The notes under the pieces: model-generated
Told to the model about the DNA's origin: nothing
What the model saw: the letters and a program-made list of their open reading frames with translations, nothing else
Databases searched by the model: none
From: Candidatus Latescibacterota bacterium
Lineage (GTDB): Bacteria; Latescibacterota; UBA2968; SICM01
Assembly (NCBI GenBank): GCA_009694805.1
Contig: SICM01000016.1
Span: 1-42,687, forward strand
Reading direction: 5' to 3'
Length of the DNA stretch: 42,687 bases
Position numbers and translations under genes: made by a program
Shown here: positions 17,302-25,773 of the stretch, piece after piece
Layout of the letters: each line of letters opens with the position of its first letter
Numbering within the stretch: position 1 is the first letter of the stretch

Positions 17302-18265
17302 GGTAGACGATCCTGCTCCCTTCGGGCTCGAACGCAAACGGGGTCTCCTCCATCTCCCTGAGCGACTGGCGGACGCGGTCCTGTCCGGAGGGTTCGCAGC
17401 AGAACAGCAGAAACCCCCCCTGGCCCGCGCCGAGGAGCTTCCCGCCCATGGCCCCGGCGTCCAGGGCCTTCCGGTAGTATCGCTCGATGGTGGGGCTGGT
17501 GACCCCCCTGGCGAGTTGCTGCTTGAGTGTCCATCCCTCGTGGAGCAGGGCCCCCAGGCCCCGGACGTCCCCGCGCAGCAGGAGGTCTCTGGCCTCTTCG
17601 GCCTGGACGCGCATCCGTTCGAGGATGGGGAGGCGATGGGCGATGTTCTCGGTCTGACGCCTCAGGATGGACCGGGCCTTCCGGGTGATGCCCGTGTAGA
17701 AGAGCATCAGGTTTCTGTTCAATTTTCGTTTGAACTTCTGGTCGCACACGATGGGGGCGACCTTCACCCGCTCTTCCGGGAGGAAGCGGAAGTGGCGGAT
17801 GCCCCCGTAGGCGGCGATGTAGTGGTCCTGTTTGCCGATGGGTTCCTTCAGGATGTCGATCTCGATCTGCGCCGCCTCCCTGGCCAGGCGTTCGGGCGTC
17901 ACGGTCCTGCCGGCGTAGGTGTGCAGGGCGTGGAGGAGACCCACCGTGAAGGCGCTCGAAGAGCCCAGTCCCGTGCCCCGCGAGGGGATGTCCGCGATGG
18001 ACACGATCTCCACGCCGCGCGTGACGCCGGTCAGCTTCATGGCCTCTCGGACCAGGTCGTGTTTCACCTCGTCCACGTGCCGGACGAGTTCGGTCCTGGA
18101 GTAGCTGACCCGGATGCCGTGGTCGAATTTCCGGTTGACGGCGATGTAGATGTATTTGTCGATGGCGACGGAGGTGACGGCCCCCCAGCCGCGCTCGTAG
18201 AAAGGGCGAAGGTCCGTCCCGCCCCCCAGGAAACTGACCCTCAGGGGCGTCCTAGAAATGATCAT
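17291..18265 (-). CDS. hddA: GHMP kinase, D-glycero-D-manno-heptose 7-phosphate kinase-like
   Basis: A 324-residue protein. It has the N-terminal SRTPLRVSFLGGGTDL, the GHMP ATP-binding motif PSRGTGLGSSSAF (residues 94-106) and the C-terminal GKLLGAGQGGFLLF. This is the HddA pattern: phosphorylation of D-glycero-D-manno-heptose 7-phosphate at C1 on the way to GDP-heptose. The overlapping upstream nucleotidyltransferase is the natural partner HddC. Start ATG 18265 lies 14 bp inside that gene. gmhA and gmhB are not in the window. L-fucokinase or other sugar-1-kinase activity is an alternative. Confidence 0.85.
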   Translation of the reverse strand: MIISRTPLRVSFLGGGTDLRPFYERGWGAVTSVAIDKYIYIAVNRKFDHGIRVSYSRTELVRHVDEVKHDLVREAMKLTGVTRGVEIVSIADIPSRGTGLGSSSAFTVGLLHALHTYAGRTVTPERLAREAAQIEIDILKEPIGKQDHYIAAYGGIRHFRFLPEERVKVAPIVCDQKFKRKLNRNLMLFYTGITRKARSILRRQTENIAHRLPILERMRVQAEEARDLLLRGDVRGLGALLHEGWTLKQQLARGVTSPTIERYYRKALDAGAMGGKLLGAGQGGFLLFCCEPSGQDRVRQSLREMEETPFAFEPEGSRIVYHAD

Positions 18266-18980
18266 TCGTCAGCTCTCTTCTGAGAAAGTCCTCCGTCTTG
18301 CGGAGGGTTTCAGGGGTGCCCATGTCATAGAAACGCTCGCGGGTGCGAAACCCCCGCAGGCCTCTCCGCTCGATCAGGCCGGGGAGCAGTTCCTCCTCGA
18401 ACGAGAAGGGCCTCCCCGCCGGGGCGGCCTTCAGGACCTCCCGGCGGTAGATGGAGACGCCGGCGTCCACGCCGTTCAGGCCGTCGGGATTCCGCTTGTC
18501 GTAGGCGCTGATGAACCCGTCCGGGCCGATTCGGACGTTGTTGCGCGGGGCATCCTGACCGTCCGCATAGACGGTCATCATCCCCGAACAGGGCACGGCG
18601 AAAAAGGCGTTCAGCAGGCCGCTAAAGTCGAGAGGGAGGAAGGTGTCGCCGTTGATCAGCGCGAAAGGGTCCTCCAGCCTGCCCTCGGCCAGTTTCAGGG
18701 CCCCGCCGGTCCCCATCGGCGAGGGCTCGCGGGCATAGTCGATCCGGAGCCCCCAGCGGCTTCCATCCCCGCAGGCGTCTTCGATCTGCTCCCCCAGGTA
18801 GGCGATCAGGAGCAGGACTTTCCGGAAGCCGGCCCGCCTGAGGTATTCGAGCTGAAAATGGATGAAGGGCCTCCCCAGGACGGGGGCGAGGACCTTCGGG
18901 ATCTTCTCCGTCAGGGGGCGCAGGCGAGTCCCCAGGCCTCCGGCCAGGATCACGACCTGAATGTCGGATAGATCGGGCAT
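18252..18980 (-). CDS. hddC: Sugar nucleotidyltransferase, HddC-like
   Basis: A 242-residue protein with the N-terminal VVILAGGLGTRLRPLTEKIP (nucleotide-binding loop), MGTGGALKLAEG, ALINGDTFLPLDF and a C-terminal YDMGTPETLRK. HddC transfers GMP to manno-heptose 1-phosphate; related RmlA/GlmU-N enzymes use other nucleotides. The start is MPDLSD at 18980. A longer frame continues upstream, but those residues come from the adjacent 7-bp repeat and are unlikely to be made. It overlaps hddA, which argues for a two-gene functional unit. Confidence 0.83.
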   Translation of the reverse strand: MPDLSDIQVVILAGGLGTRLRPLTEKIPKVLAPVLGRPFIHFQLEYLRRAGFRKVLLLIAYLGEQIEDACGDGSRWGLRIDYAREPSPMGTGGALKLAEGRLEDPFALINGDTFLPLDFSGLLNAFFAVPCSGMMTVYADGQDAPRNNVRIGPDGFISAYDKRNPDGLNGVDAGVSIYRREVLKAAPAGRPFSFEEELLPGLIERRGLRGFRTRERFYDMGTPETLRKTEDFLRRELTNDHF

Positions 18981-19014
18981 AAGAAAAGGGATCAGGATTC
19001 GGGGGTCAGGAAAA

Positions 19015-19103
19015 TGCAAAGTGCAAAGTGCAAAGTGCAAAGTGAAAGATGAAAGGCGAAGGGGTGCTTCGCATTTTGCATTTCACATTTTGCATTTTGC
19101 ACT
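19015..19103. repeat. 7-bp-period hairpin element (HRE-3)
   Basis: Left arm: four TGCAAAG units from 19015 at exact 7-bp steps, then TGAAAGA and TGAAAGG. Right arm: TTTTGCA, TTTCACA, TTTTGCA, TTTTGCA from 19074 at 7-bp steps. The arms are reverse complements. The right arm encodes the last residues (SAKCKM) and the stop of the upstream epimerase gene. Confidence 0.9.
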
Positions 19104-20060
19104 CTCCTCTTCTTCCTTCATGCGCCGGATGGCTTCCTCCACGGCCCCGCGCGAACCGAGCCGGGCCTTCCAGCCCAGGCGATTGATGCGCGAGACGTCG
19201 AGGCGCATGGTGGGCACGTCCCCCCTCCAGCCCCGCCTGCCCCCGGTGTAGCGGATCTGCGCGCCGGGACGCCCGAAGGTCTTCACCATCAGGTGCGCGA
19301 TCTCGGCGATGGAGACCTGGTCCCCGCTGCCCAGGTTGAAGACGTGGGCGGCCCCTTCCCCCTTTGGGTTTTTCCCGCCTGTGTGACGAATGACGTAGCG
19401 CATGGCGCTGATGCAGTCGTCCACCAGGAGGTAGGACTTCTTCTGCTTGCCGTCGCCCAGGACCTCCAGGACGTCCGGGTCCTTCCGGAGTTTGTTCCGG
19501 AAGTCGTGGAGCACGCCGTGGGTGGTGCGGCCGCCGACGATGTTGGCGAAGCGGAAGATGCAGGCGGTGATGCCGAAGGTATGCGCGAAGGCCGTGAGCA
19601 GCCCCTCGCACGCCAGCTTGCTCGCCCCGTAGAGCGAGAGGGGGAGCAGGGGGCCGTAGTCCTCCGGGGTGGGGAACTGCCTCGGTTCCCCGTAGACGAC
19701 GGAGCTGGAGGCGAACGCGATCCTGGGGATTCCGTTCCGGCGCATGCCTTCGAGGATATTATAGGTGGCGAGGGTGCCGAGCTTCAGGTCGGTGTCCGTC
19801 TTCTCGATCCCGTAGCGGATGTCGGGGTTGGCGGCCAGGTGAAAGACGAGGTCGTGTCCCTTCATCGCCCGGTAGAGACGCCGGGTGTTCAGGAGGTCGT
19901 CCTGGATGAGCTTCACCTTTCCCGATTTCAAGAAGGGGGCGATGAACGCCTTTTTTCCGGAACTGAGGTCGTCGTAGAGGGTGACCTCGTGCCGGCCCGC
20001 CAGGCGTTCGACCAGGTGGCTGCCGATGAACCCGCATCCGCCGCTGATGAAGATCCTCAT
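19083..20060 (-). CDS. NAD-dependent sugar epimerase/dehydratase
   Basis: A 325-residue protein. SGGCGFIGSHLVERL (NAD loop, residues 6-20), LYDDLSSGKK, FHLAANPDIRYG and catalytic SLYGASK (YxxxK), with ASSSVVYGE supplying the Ser. It belongs to the UDP-glucose 4-epimerase/UDP-glucuronate decarboxylase group. The start at ATG 20060 puts the glycine motif at the N-terminus; the open frame upstream is a shadow of the GT2 gene. The C-terminal residues come from a 7-bp repeat element, so the natural end of the family protein may have been replaced. Substrate unknown. Confidence 0.85.
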   Translation of the reverse strand: MRIFISGGCGFIGSHLVERLAGRHEVTLYDDLSSGKKAFIAPFLKSGKVKLIQDDLLNTRRLYRAMKGHDLVFHLAANPDIRYGIEKTDTDLKLGTLATYNILEGMRRNGIPRIAFASSSVVYGEPRQFPTPEDYGPLLPLSLYGASKLACEGLLTAFAHTFGITACIFRFANIVGGRTTHGVLHDFRNKLRKDPDVLEVLGDGKQKKSYLLVDDCISAMRYVIRHTGGKNPKGEGAAHVFNLGSGDQVSIAEIAHLMVKTFGRPGAQIRYTGGRRGWRGDVPTMRLDVSRINRLGWKARLGSRGAVEEAIRRMKEEEESAKCKM

Positions 20061-20071
20061 TCTTGATCCTT

Positions 20072-20136
20072 CACGGCGATAAATCGCCGTGCTACAGTTT
20101 TCATCCTCATCGTTCACGGCGATAAATCGCCGTGAA
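20072..20136. repeat. Two tandem palindromes (CACGGCGAT-AA-ATCGCCGTG)
   Basis: Two near-identical hairpins between the GT2 and epimerase genes. Copy 1 at 20072-20091 has a 9-bp stem; copy 2 at 20113-20136 has an 11-bp stem. Both have an AA loop and both are followed closely by GTGCTACA. The GT2 stop codon (CTA on the plus strand at 20141) lies inside the second trailing motif. Confidence 0.85.
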
Positions 20137-20140
20137 CGTG

Positions 20141-21169
20141 CTACATCTGTCTCCAACCCGTACGATCGACTTCTGTCCCCCGTCCCAGGACCCGGCCCCT
20201 GAACAGGCCCCATCCGTAGATGATCAGTGTCAGCCAGCAGGCCTTGATGTGAAACAGCCAGGCCCTGTCGAAGGTCCGGGCCATGCCCCGGGCCACCTGG
20301 ACGAGGAGCGGGACCACCAGGAGGGTGCTCAACGCGAACCTGACCAGCCTGAGCCGGGGGACGGCCCCCCACGGGTACCTCCGGAGGTTCAACCGGCTGT
20401 AGTGGAGATAGTCCCCCACCCGACGCCGCTGCTTCCGGGCGAACGCCCGGCTGTCGCCCGCGAACAGATGGACGATGCCGATCCTGACCTTGGCGATGCG
20501 CCGGTGTCCGTCCCGGATGAGGTCGTAGACGACGTCGATGTCGAACAGGTAGGGTTTGTAGAGGGTGTGGAGAAACGGCTCGCGTCTCACCAGGAATCCG
20601 TTGGCCCCGATGGTCGGGATATGGCGCTCATCGAGCGTCACTTTGAGATAGTCCCCCCGATCCTCAACCCGGACCGGCAGTTCCGTCCACCGGCCGCTGA
20701 TCCGGTTGATCCGGTCGTAATTCCCGATGAAGTAGCAGAGGGGATCGTTCATGCCCATCAGGGCACAGTAGCGGGTGATGAGGGGGTCGGTCCTGCGGTA
20801 TGTGTATTCGAGCGGCTCCGAGGCGACGATGCCGGGGTCGGCGAAGGGGGCGACCATCCGTCGCAGCCAGTCGGGCCGGTCGAGGAGGTTGTCACTGTCG
20901 ATGAACGCGAGGACGTCGTTTCGGGCGGCGTCCACGGCCACCGCCTTCCCCGCCTCGGCGGTCCTGAGGGGGTTCTGGACGATCCGGTCCACGCCGTAGC
21001 GCCGGGCTACGTCCAGGGTGCCGTCCGAGGACCCGCCGTCCCCGATGACGATCTCGACCCGGTCCTGCGGGTAGTCCTGCGCCCGGATGCTCTCCAGGCA
21101 GAGCGACAGCGTCCGGGCGGCGTTGAGCGTGGGCGTGATGATGCTGATCGTGGGCAGGTCGGATAGCAC
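20141..21169 (-). CDS. Glycosyltransferase family 2
   Basis: A 342-residue GT-A enzyme. ISIITPTLNAARTLSLCLES opens it; GDGGSSDGT and the metal-binding DxD-like AFIDSDN follow. The C-terminal third (FALSTLLVVPLLVQVARGMA and ACWLTLIIYGWGLF) has two hydrophobic segments that would anchor it in the inner membrane. GTG start at 21169, 10 bp after the radical SAM gene. A likely early or branch glycosyltransferase of the locus. Confidence 0.85.
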   Translation of the reverse strand: MLSDLPTISIITPTLNAARTLSLCLESIRAQDYPQDRVEIVIGDGGSSDGTLDVARRYGVDRIVQNPLRTAEAGKAVAVDAARNDVLAFIDSDNLLDRPDWLRRMVAPFADPGIVASEPLEYTYRRTDPLITRYCALMGMNDPLCYFIGNYDRINRISGRWTELPVRVEDRGDYLKVTLDERHIPTIGANGFLVRREPFLHTLYKPYLFDIDVVYDLIRDGHRRIAKVRIGIVHLFAGDSRAFARKQRRRVGDYLHYSRLNLRRYPWGAVPRLRLVRFALSTLLVVPLLVQVARGMARTFDRAWLFHIKACWLTLIIYGWGLFRGRVLGRGTEVDRTGWRQM

Positions 21170-21179
21170 GGTGTTCGGC

Positions 21180-22667
21180 TCAGTCCGCCGTCTCGGCGCC
21201 CACGGGCTGCTTCTTCTTGAAGTCCAGGAGGTGGCCGACGAGCTTCTTGCCCGCCTCGGTGAAGAACTTCACGTCATCCACGCTCCGTATGGAGAGGAGC
21301 TTCCGGGTGATGTACTGGGGGCTCATGAACGCCTTGTAGAGGCCCTGGGTGTAAGCCCGCGCCTCCTCGCTGGTGATGGGGTTCTTCATGACCGACTCGC
21401 GCATGTCGTAGCGGTCCCAGTCCTCCGTGAGCAGCCACCCCTTCTCCTTGCATTCCTTGAACAGGGGCGTGCCGGGGTAGGGGACGACGATGGTCCCCTG
21501 GAGGGTATCCACGTAGCCCTTCTTGAACACCCGCTTGGCAAAGTCCACGGTCCGCTGCGAGTCCTCCTGCGTCTCCCAGGGGTAGCCGATCATCACGGTG
21601 ATGTGCGGCTCCAGCCCGGCCTGCTTGGCCATGCGGAGACTGTCCTCGATGTCCTGCACGGTGCCACCCTTGTCCAGCTTGTCCAGGGTCTTCTGGTTGC
21701 CCGATTCGATGCCGTAGAGGATGAACCGGAAGCCCGCCTCGCCCATCAGGTCGTATTCCTCCTGGTTGAGGTGGCCCGGTTTCATGTTGCACCCGAACTT
21801 GATCCGCTTGTGGTAGCCCCGCTCGATCATCCCCCGGCAGAACTTCTTCAGCCAGGCCCCGATGGGGAGGGTCCCGCAGTCGTCGAAGATCTCCTTGATG
21901 CCGTAGTTCTCGATCAGGTGGCCCACCTCGTCGAGCATCCGCTCGGGGGAATGCATGCGGAAGTTGCCCGGCGGGTAGAGGGTATGATCCCACACGCAGA
22001 AGGTACACTTGCCCCACCAGCAGTCCCGCCCGGCGTAGGTGTAGGTCCCCGGCTTGTACTTGAAGTTGCCGTTGTCGTAAGCATAGAGCTGCCACCGGGT
22101 CAGGTCTCGGTCCACCATCGGCAGGTCGTCCAGGTTATGGGTCTTGAGGGCCATCGGCCCGGAGCTGGCGAACCGGTCCCCCTCCCGCCACCAGACCCCG
22201 CCCTCCAGAGGCTCCCCTTTCGTCAGGTGGTTGAGCAGGTTGACGATCAGAAAGTCATAGTCCCCGCCTGTGAGGATATAATCGACGGGACACATCTGAA
22301 GGGTCTCCTCCGGCATGGCGGTCACGTGGTCCCCCACGATGACGATCCGGAGGTCTTTGTAGCGGGCCTTCAGGTCTGCGATGAGCTGCCAGTGCTTCTT
22401 GATGACCGGCGTCTTCGTCTCCATCAGCAGGATGTCCGGACCCTCGCTTTCCAGCCGCTGGCAGAACTCCTCGAAGGACCATCCCTCGGCGATGCCGTCC
22501 ATCCAGATCACGTCGTAGCCGTGGGCCTTCAGGTTGGTGGCCGCGTAGGCCGGGACCATCGGGTAGACGTAGGTCGCGTCGTTGAAGTACTGGAACTGCC
22601 GGTTCTGAGACAGCAGCGGCGTCCCTTTCCAGGTCTCTATGGGCGGATAAGCGACGGCGATCTTCAT
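21180..22667 (-). CDS. B12-binding-type radical SAM protein with CX4CX2C cluster motif
   Basis: A 495-residue protein. The N-terminal ~170 residues look like a cobalamin-binding Rossmann domain (KIAVAYPP, PDILLMETKTP, IVIVGDHVTAMPEE), but the canonical DxHxxG is not obvious. The radical SAM core starts at GRDCWWGKCTFCVWD, where the cysteines are spaced CX4CX2C rather than CX3CX2C. LYGIESGNQKTLDKL and the PYPGTPLF block are typical of the family. Such enzymes perform methylation or other radical chemistry; in this locus, modification of a sugar or lipid is an inference. It has its own promoter candidate at 22752-22780. Confidence 0.85.
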   Translation of the reverse strand: MKIAVAYPPIETWKGTPLLSQNRQFQYFNDATYVYPMVPAYAATNLKAHGYDVIWMDGIAEGWSFEEFCQRLESEGPDILLMETKTPVIKKHWQLIADLKARYKDLRIVIVGDHVTAMPEETLQMCPVDYILTGGDYDFLIVNLLNHLTKGEPLEGGVWWREGDRFASSGPMALKTHNLDDLPMVDRDLTRWQLYAYDNGNFKYKPGTYTYAGRDCWWGKCTFCVWDHTLYPPGNFRMHSPERMLDEVGHLIENYGIKEIFDDCGTLPIGAWLKKFCRGMIERGYHKRIKFGCNMKPGHLNQEEYDLMGEAGFRFILYGIESGNQKTLDKLDKGGTVQDIEDSLRMAKQAGLEPHITVMIGYPWETQEDSQRTVDFAKRVFKKGYVDTLQGTIVVPYPGTPLFKECKEKGWLLTEDWDRYDMRESVMKNPITSEEARAYTQGLYKAFMSPQYITRKLLSIRSVDDVKFFTEAGKKLVGHLLDFKKKQPVGAETAD

Positions 22668-22751
22668 AAGGTATATATATCTCCAAAAATTATGCTTTTT
22701 AAGCTCTTAATAGGGACTCTATTTTGTCCTTTAACCCCGTAGTCATCCTAC

Positions 22752-22780
22752 ATGTTACCAATATCGTCCCCAAAAGTCAA
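22752..22780 (-). promoter_or_regulatory. Candidate sigma-70 promoter for the radical SAM operon
   Basis: On the minus strand: -35 TTGACT (22780-22775), 17-bp spacer, -10 TAACAT (22757-22752). It lies in the 129-bp A/T-rich gap between the double GT2 gene and the radical SAM gene, giving a leader of about 80 nt. Confidence 0.45.
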
Positions 22781-22796
22781 ATAATTACAGGTATCG

Positions 22797-24506
22797 TCAT
22801 CCTTCCTCCCTCAGCTTCCTGGCCAGAAGCCCCCGGATGAACCCGATTCCGTAAGTGAAATGCGTGGCGATCACGCCCAGGACCGTGGCCGGATAGAACT
22901 TCGGGTTGAGCTTCCCCGGTGTCCCGACGAGCACGGTCAGGAGGTAGGCGGCCAGCGCCCCGGCATAGACCCGCGCCAGGGCCGGGGACCAGAGACCCGG
23001 CAGCCAGCCGAGGCAGACGCCAGCCACGAACAGGGAGGGCAGGAAGTAGGCGATCCGGCGCGAGGTCTCCGGAAACCGCTTGACGAAGTAGCCCCGGTGG
23101 ACGGCGTAGTTCCAGACCTGCCTGAAATGGACCGATATCCTGGGCCGGCGGTGGTGGTAGACCATCACGTCCGGGTCGTAGAGGATCTTTTTTTTGAGGT
23201 CCCTCACGATCCTCAGGCAGAAGACCGTGTCCTCGCCGGGCCAGAACCGGTTCCCGAACCCGCCCACCTGCTCGAAGGCGGACTTTCGGACGATCAGGTT
23301 GCAGGAGGGGTAGTCGTCCACCTCCCGGTGCCTCCGGGGGGTGTAGCGGCAGACGTGCGGTCCGCTGACGAGCAGGGAGGCGTAGACCGCGCCGCTGACC
23401 TGCGCCCAGTAGCCGTCCGAGGCGGGGGTGACCCCCGGCCCCCCCACGGCGGCGATGTCGGGCGAGATGAAGTTCGCCGTTGCGTTGGTCAGCCAGTCCG
23501 AGATCGGATAGGCATCGTCGTCCAGGAACGCGACCAACTCGCCGGCTGCCGCCCGCGTCCCCACGTCGCGCTTCTCCGACGGGCCGACGACTCCGGTGGG
23601 GATCACCCGGATGCGGGGGTCGGGCGGGGCGAAGGGCGCATCGGGCAGGACGATGACCTCGTAGTCCGGGTAGTCGAGCCGCAGGCAGTGGTCGAGGCAC
23701 TCGGCCAGGTAGGGGTTGGGGCCTTTGACCGCGATGACGATGGAGACCTTCGGCCTCGCCTTCGTGCGCTCGAACGCCCGGTCGTAGAACCTGAGAACGC
23801 GGAGCCGGTAGAAGACCGCCAGCGTGTCCAGGCCGGTATGATACAGGTCCCGGAACTTCATCCGGCCCAGCCTGCGCTGGAAGTCGATCTTCACCGGGGC
23901 GTCCACGATCCGGTAGCCGAGGTGGTGGGCGTTCACGAGCAGTTCCAGGTCGAAGGCCCACCGTTTGACCAGCATGCGGTGAAAGACGCGGTCCAGCACC
24001 TCGTGCCGGAACAGCTTGAGCCCGGTCTGGGTGTCCCGGATGGGCAGTCCAAACAGGGTCTTGACGATCCAGAAGTAGAGGGCGCTGATGGCCTTCCGGT
24101 GCGCCGGATAGTCCAGGTGGGAACCAGGGTGCCGCTTCGAGGCGATGACCACGTCCGCCCCCTGCTCCTCCATCGTGCGGAGGTAGAGGCCCAGTTGCCG
24201 GGGGTGGATGTCCAGGTCCGAATCCACGAAGGCGACCCGGTCGCCCGTGGCCGCCTTGAACCCGCTCTTGAGCGCCCATCCCTTGCCCCGGTTCTCCTCG
24301 TTCCGCTTCAGTCGCACGTCGCCGAAGTCCGCCGCTGCGCGCGCGACCTCGGCGGCCGTGTCATCCGCGCTGCAGTCGTCGATCACGATGATCTCGTAGG
24401 AGATCCCGATCTCCTGGAGGGTCCGGCGGGTCTCGGCCACGTTCCGGTAGATGTGCCGGCCCTCGTTGAACGCCGGCATCAGGACCGAGAGTTTCCTTTC
24501 AGGCAT
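22797..24506 (-). CDS. Bifunctional protein with two GT2 domains
   Basis: A 569-residue fusion. Domain 1 (residues 1-230) is dolichol-phosphate-mannose-synthase-like: SVLMPAFNEGRHIYRNV, VIDDCSADDT, FVDSDLDIHP, DTQTGLKLFRHEV. Domain 2 (about 245-480) is a second GT2: VSIVIAVKGPNPYLAECL, AFLDDDAYP, GGFGNRFWPGEDTVFCLR. Hydrophobic segments at the C-terminus anchor it in the membrane. Domain 1 could charge polyprenyl phosphate, domain 2 could use or extend it; this is inference. ATG 24506 overlaps the flippase stop by 8 bp. Confidence 0.87.
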   Translation of the reverse strand: MPERKLSVLMPAFNEGRHIYRNVAETRRTLQEIGISYEIIVIDDCSADDTAAEVARAAADFGDVRLKRNEENRGKGWALKSGFKAATGDRVAFVDSDLDIHPRQLGLYLRTMEEQGADVVIASKRHPGSHLDYPAHRKAISALYFWIVKTLFGLPIRDTQTGLKLFRHEVLDRVFHRMLVKRWAFDLELLVNAHHLGYRIVDAPVKIDFQRRLGRMKFRDLYHTGLDTLAVFYRLRVLRFYDRAFERTKARPKVSIVIAVKGPNPYLAECLDHCLRLDYPDYEVIVLPDAPFAPPDPRIRVIPTGVVGPSEKRDVGTRAAAGELVAFLDDDAYPISDWLTNATANFISPDIAAVGGPGVTPASDGYWAQVSGAVYASLLVSGPHVCRYTPRRHREVDDYPSCNLIVRKSAFEQVGGFGNRFWPGEDTVFCLRIVRDLKKKILYDPDVMVYHHRRPRISVHFRQVWNYAVHRGYFVKRFPETSRRIAYFLPSLFVAGVCLGWLPGLWSPALARVYAGALAAYLLTVLVGTPGKLNPKFYPATVLGVIATHFTYGIGFIRGLLARKLREEG

Positions 24507-25773
24507 GGACCGCTCGCCTCTCCGTAGCCCAGGTCCAGAGGATACAGAGGGCGCAGAGCCCGCACCCGACCCCTCCCATCCCGATCAGGACCTGCCGGAT
24601 GCTTTCGTGGAACGCGAACAGGATGCCGATGAAGGCGATGGTCCCGGCGGCGAGTGGATAAAGGACACTAGTCCGATGGACGGCCATCGCGTGGCTGATC
24701 AGCAACTGGAGGAGGGCTATGGGGGTGACGGCCAGGCCGATGTAGCGGATCAGGCCGGCCACTTCCGATGCACTGGACGCTCCGCCGACGATCACCGCCA
24801 GCGGCCCGGCAAACAGGAAGCAGACCGCCATGCCTGCGACCGCCACACACAGGGTGTAGAGGATCGCCTGCATCAGCAGCCGGAATGAACTCGCCCGGAG
24901 GGCGTAGAGTTCCGATGCCTTCGGAAAGAGGACCAGGGCCAGGGCCGTGGGCAGGTAGAGGAACGCCTTGCCCACGATGGCCGCTCTAAAGTAGACCGCC
25001 GCCCGCTCGGGGTCGAAGTAGTGCTTGACGACGATGCCGTCCACGAATGAGAGGAGCGACTGGCAGATCAAGAACAGGATGACCGGCGCGAAATAGCGAT
25101 AGATTTCTGACGAGTCTGCACGTCCTTCGCCGGACCGCTTCAAGAAGGACCGAAGCCAGAAAAAGGTGATCGCCAGCCCGACGGCCGTGGAAGCGACAGA
25201 TGCCCCGATGGCCCCGTTCACGCCGAGGCCGAGAAGGCGGACGAGGGCATAGCCCGCTCCCAGCCTTACGACGGCCCCGGCGATGCCGATCAGGCTCAGT
25301 TTCAAGAACCACTGAAGCCCCTGGAGAACCCCGATGGCCGCCGGGAGCAGCATCCCCGAGAAGAGGGTGATGCCGAGCCAGACCACCGGGGCGGTCCGGC
25401 CGATCTGGAGGTATCTGGCGATGAAGTCCTTTGAGAGAAAAAAGACGAAAAAGCCGATCACGCAGACCGTGCCGATCCGCCGCAGGGAGCGGAGGAAGAG
25501 GTCCGCGATCTCGTCGTGCCGTCCGGTCGCACTGAGATCTGACGCGTATTTGGCCGTGGCCGTCTGGATGGCCGACGCCGGGATGGCGATGATCATGAGC
25601 AACGACAACAGGGCGTCCAGCGCCGCGTAGTCCGCATCGCTCAGGTTGTGAGACATGAAGATGCGGAAGAGGTAGTGCGTGACGTTGGCCACCATCGAGG
25701 CAGCGAACAGGAGCGCCCCGTACTTCACCAGGCCCTTGGCGGGCGCCCTCTCTCCAGCGGCGTCCTCGGTCAC
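24499..25773 (-). CDS. Polysaccharide flippase (MOP/Wzx-like)
   Basis: A 424-residue, strongly hydrophobic protein with about 12 predicted membrane segments and the polysaccharide-biosynthesis-protein start KYGALLFAASMVANVTHYLFR. It would flip lipid-linked repeat units across the inner membrane. GTG start at 25773 chosen because AAGGGGAG precedes it and the GTGA overlap with the hisB stop fits coupled translation; the frame further upstream is a hisB shadow. Wzx proteins are poorly conserved, so the assignment rests on hydropathy, length and context. Confidence 0.85.
   Translation of the reverse strand: MTEDAAGERAPAKGLVKYGALLFAASMVANVTHYLFRIFMSHNLSDADYAALDALLSLLMIIAIPASAIQTATAKYASDLSATGRHDEIADLFLRSLRRIGTVCVIGFFVFFLSKDFIARYLQIGRTAPVVWLGITLFSGMLLPAAIGVLQGLQWFLKLSLIGIAGAVVRLGAGYALVRLLGLGVNGAIGASVASTAVGLAITFFWLRSFLKRSGEGRADSSEIYRYFAPVILFLICQSLLSFVDGIVVKHYFDPERAAVYFRAAIVGKAFLYLPTALALVLFPKASELYALRASSFRLLMQAILYTLCVAVAGMAVCFLFAGPLAVIVGGASSASEVAGLIRYIGLAVTPIALLQLLISHAMAVHRTSVLYPLAAGTIAFIGILFAFHESIRQVLIGMGGVGCGLCALCILWTWATERRAVHA

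Noticed and set aside
18981-19040. N-terminal extension of the HddC-like protein
   Set aside because: The extra residues are translated from the 7-bp repeat and lie before the conserved nucleotide-binding start.
19015-19103. A CRISPR array
   Set aside because: Units are only 7 bp with no unique spacers, and the two arms are inverted, not direct. The same applies to the other elements.
21087-24527. Two plus-strand open frames of more than 550 residues
   Set aside because: They lie antisense to the radical SAM and double GT2 genes and have shadow composition (Val/Gly/Asp/His-rich, no motifs).
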